A stretch of DNA of 5,337 bases. Origin: Planctomycetaceae bacterium. GTDB taxonomy: Bacteria; Planctomycetota; Phycisphaerae; Phycisphaerales; SM1A02. The stretch is from contig NSIA01000139.1 of the NCBI GenBank assembly GCA_002737585.1, positions 1 to 5,337 on the forward strand, written 5' to 3'. The stretch's first letter is position 1. Every line of letters begins with the position of its first letter. The notes beneath the pieces are model-generated. The model was not told where the DNA came from and ran no database searches. It was given only the letters and a program-made list of their open reading frames with translations. The translations under genes were made by a program, and so were the position numbers. This document shows, in pieces, positions 1-5,337 of this stretch.

Positions 1-1
1 G

Positions 2-2158
2 TTGGCTACCGCGCTTCGCGATGGGAAGATTGAAGTTGAACGCGCGCAGCCAGAAACGGTCATGGGGCGCGGCCTGGCGTTCATGGCCGGATTTGATGCA
101 GTGATCATTGCCAATCTGCCGCGGTGGTCCTTTGACAATGAGTTTGACCGCGGCTTGCATTCCTATGTCCATGACCTTGGTGGTGGACTGGTGATGCTCG
201 GCGGCCCGGAGAGTTTCGGCGCTGGTGGTTGGCTTGGCTCGGAAACTGAGAAGACGCTGCCAGTCAAACTTGATCCACCGCAGACTCGGCAGATTCTGCG
301 TGGCGCGCTGGCCATGCTTCTCCATAGTTGTGAGATGCCTGAAGGAAACTACTGGGGCGTGCAGGTTGCCAATTCGGCAATTGACGCGCTTTCCAGTCAG
401 GACTACGCGGGTCTGATTTCTCTTGGCGGCGCTGGCTATGGTGGCGGGCCGGCAACCAAGGATGGATATGGATGGGGATTCCCTCTGCAAATCATCGGCG
501 ACAAAAGCCGTGCGAAGGATGCTGCTAAGCAGATGGTGGTGGGTGATATGCCAAGTTTCACCACGCCGATGGAAATGATCTTGGATGACATGGTGAAGAT
601 CCGTGCTGGACAGAAGCATGTCATCGTCATTTCTGACGGCGATCCGGGCGCGCCGCCACCGGAACTACTCAACGATTTCAAAGCTGCAAAGATCACTATT
701 ACTACTGTGTTGCTGGCCGGAAGCGGTAGTTCCAGTCTTGGTCATGGTGGTCCAGAAGATCATCGCAAAATGCAGGCGATAGCCACCAAGACCGGTGGTC
801 GCTTCTATCGCGTTGAGAATCCACGGAAGTTGCCGCAGATTTTCATTCAGGAAGCAACCGTGGTTTCACGATCGTTGATTGTGGAAGGTGACTTTCAACC
901 ACAGGTGGCTCCCGGGGCTGCCGGGCCATTGGCTGGATTTGATTCGCTCCCGCCCGTGCGTGGCTATGTACTCACCGTTCCGCGCGAGGGGTTGGCGCAG
1001 GTTCCAGTGATCGTCAAGAACAAGGATGGAACCGATCCATTTTATTCGCATTGGAATTATGGCCTGGGGCGCAGCATTGCATTTGCAAGTGATGTGAGTG
1101 GTCGTTGGGGCACGGCGTGGACCACGTGGCCGCGCTTCGGAGCGTTCTGGGAACAGTCGCTGCGTTGGGTGATGCGCCCGGCGATGCCGCAAGACGTCAG
1201 CATTGCTACGCGCGTTGATGGCGATCGTGCTTTCATTGAAGTGGAGACTCGCGAGCAGGCGCAGAATGGTTTCGCTGCTGAGACGCGCGCTGAGGCGCGC
1301 CTGGTGACACCCGATGGGCGTGTGATGGAACTGCCGCTGCGTCAGGTTGGACCGGGGCGATTTACTGGCGAATTTGACGCGCAACAGGCAGGTGCTTATC
1401 TGGCCAATGTTGCATTTGCGCGCGCGGGATCCGGCGATGCCGCGGCCCGTGCAGGCAGTGTGCAGGCGGCAATCAGTGTTCCGTATCCGGCCGAGTACCG
1501 CGCCATTCGGGACAACGCGGCGTTGCTGCGGTCAATTGCTGAACGGACTGGTGGTCGTGTGTTACGTCTCACTGATGCAAAGACCTGGGAGTTGTTTGAC
1601 CGCTCTGACTTGGGCTCATCACGCACGGCGCGGGCGCTGTGGCAGTTGGCGGCGATTCTTGCGGCAGTATTGATCTTGCTTGATGTGGCGTGGCGTCGCA
1701 TTGCCTTTGATCGTCGCGACGCGCAGGAACTTGCTGCCCGCGTGACGGGTGGATCAACAAGTAGCGGAACAGGTGGAGTAGACGCACTGCGACGCGCACG
1801 CGAAGGCGCGACGTCGGGCCGCGGCAGTGCACCCGCAGCGACACGCTATGAAGCAGACTCAGGTGCGCAGAAAGTGGATGCGCGCGACCTGGCAGGAAGT
1901 GACGCGGGTCCAGCACGCCCGGCCCCAGTTTCCAAGCCAATTGCGCCGGAATCCGCGCCCGACGAGGGCGACGCGCTCGCGCGCCTGCGTGCCGCGCGCC
2001 GTCGTGCGTTGGATAAGTTGGATGGCGATAGCGGGTCGGGTGGTGCGGGCGGCGGAGGTGGTTCGGGCGGTGGTCCCGGGGGCACGGGAAGTGGTCCGAG
2101 TGGCTCGGGCAGTGGTCCGGGTGGAACCGGCAGTGGTCCCGGTGGTACTGGAACATGA
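2..2158 (+). CDS. Membrane protein with GATase1-like and degenerate VWA domains, 3' part (5' end outside window)
   Basis: The frame is open from the left edge, so the visible 718 residues are the C-terminal part; the TTG at base 2 is not a credible start. Visible residues about 30-92 look like the end of a class I glutamine-amidotransferase-like fold (GGGLVMLGG, then SFGAGGW) without a catalytic cysteine. Residues about 101-290 form a VWA-like domain: HSCEMP (108-113) stands where DxSxS normally lies, and VIVISDGDP (207-215) keeps the late Asp motif. Residues about 345-392 are a Trp-rich conserved-looking segment (WNYGLGRSIAFASDVSGRW and following). Residues about 396-495 look like a beta-sandwich. 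A single membrane helix at about 544-562 is followed by Arg residues, which suggests outside-to-inside topology with a cytoplasmic tail of about 150 residues. The tail contains a basic helix (RLRAARRRALDKL, 661-673) and ends in a Gly/Ser/Pro-rich repeat. The gene overlaps the MoxR gene by 4 bases. Similar proteins occur in planctomycete MoxR clusters. A structural or sensory role is more likely than an enzymatic one; the function is unknown. Confidence 0.85.
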   Translation: MATALRDGKIEVERAQPETVMGRGLAFMAGFDAVIIANLPRWSFDNEFDRGLHSYVHDLGGGLVMLGGPESFGAGGWLGSETEKTLPVKLDPPQTRQILRGALAMLLHSCEMPEGNYWGVQVANSAIDALSSQDYAGLISLGGAGYGGGPATKDGYGWGFPLQIIGDKSRAKDAAKQMVVGDMPSFTTPMEMILDDMVKIRAGQKHVIVISDGDPGAPPPELLNDFKAAKITITTVLLAGSGSSSLGHGGPEDHRKMQAIATKTGGRFYRVENPRKLPQIFIQEATVVSRSLIVEGDFQPQVAPGAAGPLAGFDSLPPVRGYVLTVPREGLAQVPVIVKNKDGTDPFYSHWNYGLGRSIAFASDVSGRWGTAWTTWPRFGAFWEQSLRWVMRPAMPQDVSIATRVDGDRAFIEVETREQAQNGFAAETRAEARLVTPDGRVMELPLRQVGPGRFTGEFDAQQAGAYLANVAFARAGSGDAAARAGSVQAAISVPYPAEYRAIRDNAALLRSIAERTGGRVLRLTDAKTWELFDRSDLGSSRTARALWQLAAILAAVLILLDVAWRRIAFDRRDAQELAARVTGGSTSSGTGGVDALRRAREGATSGRGSAPAATRYEADSGAQKVDARDLAGSDAGPARPAPVSKPIAPESAPDEGDALARLRAARRRALDKLDGDSGSGGAGGGGGSGGGPGGTGSGPSGSGSGPGGTGSGPGGTGT
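2066..2149 (+). repeat. Four tandem 21-bp repeats coding for (GSGPGGT)n
   Basis: Four consecutive 21-base units (2066-2086, 2087-2107, 2108-2128, 2129-2149) encode GGGPGGT, GSGPSGS, GSGPGGT and GSGPGGT at the extreme C-terminus of the first protein. The last two units are the most alike at the DNA level. Because each unit is a multiple of three, copy-number changes would keep the frame. The final unit also contains the GGTGGT that is the best ribosome binding candidate for the downstream ATPase gene. The peptide is probably a flexible disordered tail; its role is unknown. Confidence 0.85.
2141..2146 (+). promoter_or_regulatory. Weak ribosome binding site of the MoxR gene
   Basis: GGTGGT lies 8 bases before the ATG at 2155. 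It is a poor Shine-Dalgarno match and is itself part of the Gly-coding repeat, so initiation here probably relies on coupling to termination of the upstream gene through the ATGA overlap (2155-2158). Confidence 0.45.
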
Positions 2159-3231
2159 CCGTCATTGCGCCACAGCTCCCGGGCGATATCGCGCGCCTTC
2201 CCGCGTTCGACGCGGGCATTGAGAATGACGACATCGCCCGTGAGCGCTGCGCATCATTCCGCTCAGTGGCGCTGCGATTACGCGAGGCGATCGGTAAGCG
2301 CGTCGTCGGTCAGCAGACGGTCGTTGATCAGACGTTGTGGGCACTCTTTGCAGGTGGTCACGTTCTCCTTGAAGGTGTGCCTGGTCTGGGAAAGACGCTC
2401 TTGGTTCGAACGCTTGGTGATGCGCTGCACTTGGACTTCAGTCGTATTCAGTTCACTCCGGATCTGATGCCGGCGGACATTGTTGGCACGCAGATTCTCA
2501 TGGATGATGATGCCGGGCATCGCGTCATGCAGTTCCGTCCGGGGCCAATCTTCACGCAGATTCTGCTTGCCGATGAAGTGAACCGTGCGAGCCCCAAGAG
2601 CCAGTCCGCGCTGCTGGAGGCGATGCAGGAACGGTCGGTCACGGTGGGTGGCGAAACTCACCGATTGCGCGCGCCGTTCTTGGTGCTGGCAACGCAGAAC
2701 CCCATTGAGCAAGAGGGCACCTATCCGCTGCCGGAAGCGCAGTTGGATCGGTTCCTTCTCAAGATTGCCGTGCCATCCGTGGAACGCGCGGATTTGCACG
2801 AGATCCTGCGTCGAACTACTACAAGTACGGAAACTCCAGTCACACCGATTCTGGACGGCGAGCGCATTGTGCAGGCGCAGCGTTTGGCGCGCCGCATTGT
2901 TATGGCGCTACCGGTGCAGGATTACGTGATTCGACTTGTCCTGGCCACGCATCCGGGCGGGGAGTACGCGGATCCACAGGCTGCACGCGAAATTTCCGTT
3001 GGCGCAAGTCCGCGTGCCGCGCAGGCCATCGTGACGACGGCCAAAGTGCGCGCGCTGCTCGACGGACGGTTCCATGTCTCGATTGCCGATGTGCACGCGG
3101 TGGCAGCAAGTGCATTGCGGCACCGTATTGCTCCGAGCTTTGAAGCCGAGGCCGATGGGATTGATTCCGACCGCATTGTCGGCGGAATCATTGCGCGATT
3201 GCAGCGACAGGTTCCGGAGGATGCTTCGTGA
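2155..3231 (+). CDS. MoxR-family AAA+ ATPase
   Basis: A complete 358-residue protein of normal or slightly long size for MoxR ATPases. It has all the ATPase landmarks: Walker A GVPGLGKT (74-81), Walker B LLADEVNRA (137-145, with D140 and E141), sensor 1 in ATQNP (179-183, N182), a probable arginine finger R199 in EAQLDRF, and sensor 2 R287 in GASPRAAQ (283-290). The segments RIQFTPDLMPADIVG (97-111) and FRPGPIF (127-133) are hallmarks of the MoxR group. Residues 1 to about 34 are an extension before the usual first helix and VGQ motif (51-53). There is no membrane segment, so it should be cytoplasmic. MoxR ATPases form hexameric rings that use ATP to remodel or activate partners through VWA proteins; the DUF58 gene that follows with a 4-base overlap is the obvious partner. 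The start at 2155 is set by the ATGA overlap, and no other good in-frame start lies nearby. The substrate is unknown. Confidence 0.96.
   Translation: MTVIAPQLPGDIARLPAFDAGIENDDIARERCASFRSVALRLREAIGKRVVGQQTVVDQTLWALFAGGHVLLEGVPGLGKTLLVRTLGDALHLDFSRIQFTPDLMPADIVGTQILMDDDAGHRVMQFRPGPIFTQILLADEVNRASPKSQSALLEAMQERSVTVGGETHRLRAPFLVLATQNPIEQEGTYPLPEAQLDRFLLKIAVPSVERADLHEILRRTTTSTETPVTPILDGERIVQAQRLARRIVMALPVQDYVIRLVLATHPGGEYADPQAAREISVGASPRAAQAIVTTAKVRALLDGRFHVSIADVHAVAASALRHRIAPSFEAEADGIDSDRIVGGIIARLQRQVPEDAS
3216..3220 (+). promoter_or_regulatory. Strong ribosome binding site deciding the GTG start of the DUF58 gene
   Basis: A full GGAGG core sits 7 bases upstream of the GTG at 3228, inside the end of the ATPase gene. 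It supports the GTG start over the next in-frame ATG at 3303, which would remove the conserved N-terminal part. It is the best Shine-Dalgarno sequence among the three junctions, so this gene may be initiated on its own as well as by coupling. Confidence 0.8.
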
Positions 3232-4166
3232 GTTTGTTCTTCCAAGGGCAGCCAAGTCGCAAGCGTCCCGAGCGCGTGGATGATCTCATTGACGCAGCTT
3301 TGATGGCACGCATTGGGCAACTCGACGTGGTGAGCCGGAAGATCTTCACTGGCAAGATTCAGGGCGAGCGTCGCTCAAAACGTCGCGGTCAAAGCGTTGA
3401 GTTTGCTGACTTCCGTCCCTATGTGCACGGCGATGACCTTCGCTTCATTGACTGGAACATCTTTGGACGGCTTGATCGACTCTTTCTGAAGATCTTCCTG
3501 GAAGAAGAGGATCTCTCGCTGGTCATTGCCATTGATATCAGTGCCTCCATGGATTGGGGCGATCCAAACAAGATGGTATTTGCACAGCGCTTGGCGATGG
3601 CGCTTGGCTACATTGGATTGGTGAATCACAATCGTGTCACCATCGCTGCGTTCGGCGGCGAGGGTGGTCTGCAAAAGATCTCCAACCTGCGCGGGCGCCG
3701 TAAGACGGCGGAGATGGGTAAGTGGATCTTGAATCTGCAGTCGGGCGGCACCGGGACCTTTGAAGATTCCATGAAGGCGCTGGCGCTTGCTCGGCAGGGG
3801 CGTGGAGTGATGGTGGTGGTGAGTGACTTCCTACTGAAGGAGGGCTACGAGAAAGGTCTGCGCTATGTGGCAGGGCGCGGCTATGACTTGTGGTGCATGC
3901 AGACGCTTTCGCCGCAGGAGATTGATCCGAGCGCACACGGTCTGGTTGGCGATTGGCGCTTGACCGATGCGGAGGATCGTGATGAAGCGGAAGTCACTGC
4001 TAGCCCGGGATTGGTGGAGCAATACCGCGCTAATCTTGGCGCGTGGTGTGCAGGGCTGCGCGACTTTGCCATTCGCCGTTCCATCATGCATATGGTGGTT
4101 GATACGTCCACTGAAGTGGATGCGCTTCTGCTGGAATACTTGCGGCAGCGAGGGCTGGTTCGATGA
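3228..4166 (+). CDS. DUF58 (VWA-like) protein, MoxR partner
   Basis: A complete 312-residue protein starting at GTG. The DUF58 signature is clear: GQSVEFADFRPYVHGDD (54-70), then LRFIDWNIFGRLDRLFLKIF (71-90) and an acidic LEEED (91-95). A VWA-like fold follows. Its metal-site (MIDAS) motif is intact: D103, S105 and S107 in DISASM, a Thr in GGTGT (173-177), and D200 in VVVSDF. There is no membrane helix, unlike the longer DUF58 proteins with N-terminal helices, so this is the soluble, MoxR-associated type. The N-terminus is basic (RKRPER, 11-16). The gene overlaps both neighbours by 4 bases, which implies coupled translation and near-equal production with the ATPase. By analogy with other MoxR-VWA pairs it probably acts as adaptor or co-chaperone for the ATPase, with its metal site binding a target; that role is inferred, and no target is visible. 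Confidence 0.94.
   Translation: MSLFFQGQPSRKRPERVDDLIDAALMARIGQLDVVSRKIFTGKIQGERRSKRRGQSVEFADFRPYVHGDDLRFIDWNIFGRLDRLFLKIFLEEEDLSLVIAIDISASMDWGDPNKMVFAQRLAMALGYIGLVNHNRVTIAAFGGEGGLQKISNLRGRRKTAEMGKWILNLQSGGTGTFEDSMKALALARQGRGVMVVVSDFLLKEGYEKGLRYVAGRGYDLWCMQTLSPQEIDPSAHGLVGDWRLTDAEDRDEAEVTASPGLVEQYRANLGAWCAGLRDFAIRRSIMHMVVDTSTEVDALLLEYLRQRGLVR
4150..4154 (+). promoter_or_regulatory. Ribosome binding site of the BatA-type gene
   Basis: GAGGG lies 8 bases before the ATG at 4163, within the last codons of the DUF58 gene. Together with the ATGA overlap it favours this start over later in-frame ATG codons at 4196 and 4214. Confidence 0.6.
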
Positions 4167-5337
4167 GTGAATCACTCGCACCAGTGCTTGCCCCAATGCT
4201 CGCCGTGGTATGGATGACACCACTGATTGGCGCCGCGGTCGCCGCGGTGTTGGTGCCGCTCCTCATTGCGCTGTACTTCCTGAAGTTACGACGACGCGCC
4301 ACTGCCGTTCCAAGCACACTGCTCTGGAAACGCAGCGTGGAGGACGTTCGTGCCAACACACCGTTTCAGAGGCTGCGACCAAGCATCTTGCTGTTCTTGC
4401 AACTTGGCCTCTTGGCATTTGTTGCCTTTGCATTGATGCAGCCGCGCATGGATCTTGGGCTGTCCTCCGGCGGACGATCGGTCATCATTATTGATGCATC
4501 GGCTTCGATGTCTGCTACTGATCTTGATGGAAAGAAGTCTCGGCTGACCATTGCCAAGGAGCAAGCGAAGGAGCGTGTTGAACAGTTGTTTGCGGGTGGG
4601 CTGTTCTCATCGATTCCCGGCGAGACCATGGTGATTAGTTTCTCTGACACCGCCAAGATCATGCAGCCGTTTACGCGTTCAAGCGGTGATTTGAAGCGTG
4701 CCGTTGACCGCATTGAACAGACCGACGGCGGTAGCCGAATCGGTGATGCGCTTTCGTTGGCGCGCGCATTTGCAACGGTCGTCAATCCAGAGGCGCAGGG
4801 CGCTACTGCCAGTGAAGGTGCCACGCTGGAACTCTGGTCTGACGGGCAGATTTCAGATATTTCCGCCGAAGCGATCCGTCCGGGTGAGACGATTTCGTAC
4901 CACGTGTGTGGTCGTGCGGACGCCGCCAATCTTGGCATTGAAGGTATTGCTGCCGAACGAAGTGCGACCGAGCCCGGTGTGATTCAGGTCTTCGTCACGG
5001 TGCGCAACGACGGTCCGGAGGCGATCGAAACCGATCTGGAGTTGTCGATTGATGGGTCGCGTCGATCAGTGACGCCGAAGCCAGTCAAGGTGCCGGCCGC
5101 AGGTGGCGGTCCAGCAGGTGGGAGCGGTGCGATTGCCAGCCGGGGTTCGGCTTCGGGCGCAGCAGCAGTTCTTTACAAGCCCGGTTACGAACGCGTGACA
5201 TTTCCACCGATCATCCAGCCGCGTGCAGGAGTGATTTCAGTTGCGCTGGTGCGCTCTGATGTGATGGTTGCTGACAACCGTGCCGAAATTGCGGTGAGTG
5301 CGCCGCGCAGATTGCGCATTGCGGTGGTGGGAGCGGT
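4163..5337 (+). CDS. BatA-type membrane protein with VWA domain, 5' part (runs off the right edge)
   Basis: The frame stays open from ATG 4163 to the end of the window, giving 391 residues with no stop. An N-terminal BatA (aerotolerance regulator N-terminal) module has two membrane helices, about 19-40 ending in LIALYFLKLRRR and about 74-92 ending in ALMQPR. The VWA domain, about residues 105-250, has an intact DxSxS site (D111, S113, S115 in DASASM), GGSRIGDAL (189-197) where Ser191 replaces the usual Thr, and WSDGQ (225-229) with D227. From about 255 a beta-sandwich-like domain follows (VFVTVRNDGPEA, 276-287), interrupted by a Gly/Ala/Ser-rich stretch (about 313-336), and then MVADNRAEIAV (368-378), typical of this family before a further C-terminal domain. 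By the positive-inside rule the basic linker after helix 1 (41-45) is cytoplasmic, which would put the VWA domain on the outer side. Bat proteins were first linked to aerotolerance in Bacteroides, but that role cannot be assumed here. Confidence 0.9.
   Translation, partial: MSESLAPVLAPMLAVVWMTPLIGAAVAAVLVPLLIALYFLKLRRRATAVPSTLLWKRSVEDVRANTPFQRLRPSILLFLQLGLLAFVAFALMQPRMDLGLSSGGRSVIIIDASASMSATDLDGKKSRLTIAKEQAKERVEQLFAGGLFSSIPGETMVISFSDTAKIMQPFTRSSGDLKRAVDRIEQTDGGSRIGDALSLARAFATVVNPEAQGATASEGATLELWSDGQISDISAEAIRPGETISYHVCGRADAANLGIEGIAAERSATEPGVIQVFVTVRNDGPEAIETDLELSIDGSRRSVTPKPVKVPAAGGGPAGGSGAIASRGSASGAAAVLYKPGYERVTFPPIIQPRAGVISVALVRSDVMVADNRAEIAVSAPRRLRIAVVGA

Noticed and set aside
2..4. TTG at the left edge as the start of the first gene
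   Set aside because: The visible protein begins inside a domain and the frame is open at the edge, so the gene starts upstream.
866..1384. Antisense open frame of 172 codons inside the first gene
   Set aside because: It is fully contained in a well-supported coding gene, and its product has no recognisable domain and a composition typical of a shadow frame (rich in Arg, His, Pro and Ser).
1827..2222. Same-strand open frame of 131 codons in another frame, with an Arg/Val-rich product
   Set aside because: It is produced by reading the GC-rich Gly/Ser repeat out of frame and has no recognisable domain.
1569..2234. Antisense open frame of 221 codons across the end of the first gene and the start of the ATPase gene
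   Set aside because: Its His/Pro/Arg-rich product is the reverse reading of the Gly-rich repeat region, there is no convincing ribosome site, and it spans two real genes.
2278..2799. Antisense open frame of 173 codons inside the ATPase gene
   Set aside because: It overlaps the conserved Walker A and Walker B coding region and has no domain signature.
4163..5337. Reading the last gene as broken because no stop appears
   Set aside because: The frame is continuous and family motifs run to the final bases, so the gene is cut by the window edge, not damaged.
1..5337. Promoters, terminators, tRNA or rRNA genes, CRISPR arrays, insertion sequences
   Set aside because: No non-coding space exists in the window, and I saw no convincing hairpin-plus-T-run, spaced direct repeats, terminal inverted repeats or RNA gene signatures.

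Overview
The window is a fully coding slice of one operon on the + strand. Four genes follow one another with no intergenic space, and each of the three junctions is a 4-base stop/start overlap (ATGA, GTGA, ATGA). By eye the GC content is moderately high (about 58-60%) and even along the window, with no sign of mobile DNA, RNA genes or CRISPR. The gene set (MoxR-type AAA+ ATPase, DUF58 protein, BatA-type membrane VWA protein, and a large membrane protein with a glutamine-amidotransferase-like fold plus a VWA-like domain) and motifs such as HSCEMP suggest a planctomycete-type bacterium (Planctomycetota). That placement is inferred from family resemblance and is only moderately certain.

Layout: (1) bases 2-2158, the 3' part of a large membrane protein whose start lies upstream. 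Its soluble domains are probably extracytoplasmic, followed by one C-terminal membrane helix and a long Gly-rich cytoplasmic tail ending in a fourfold 21-bp repeat. (2) bases 2155-3231, a complete MoxR-family AAA+ ATPase of 358 residues. (3) bases 3228-4166, a complete soluble DUF58/VWA-like protein of 312 residues starting at GTG. (4) bases 4163-5337, the first 391 residues of a BatA-type protein with two N-terminal membrane helices and a VWA domain with a DxSxS metal site; it runs off the right edge.

How the parts may work together: MoxR ATPases generally act with VWA-domain partners encoded beside them (known pairs include RavA-ViaA and CbbQ-CbbO), remodelling or activating a target protein or inserting a metal cofactor. 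Here the ATPase and soluble DUF58 protein would form the cytoplasmic pair, and the two membrane proteins could supply the anchor or the envelope-facing side. The target is not visible in this window. The system belongs to a broadly known but functionally poorly resolved class. The most unusual points are the degraded metal site in the first protein, where H, C and E (including the only cysteine in the visible protein) replace the usual motif, and the tandem repeat that also holds the ribosome binding region of the ATPase gene.
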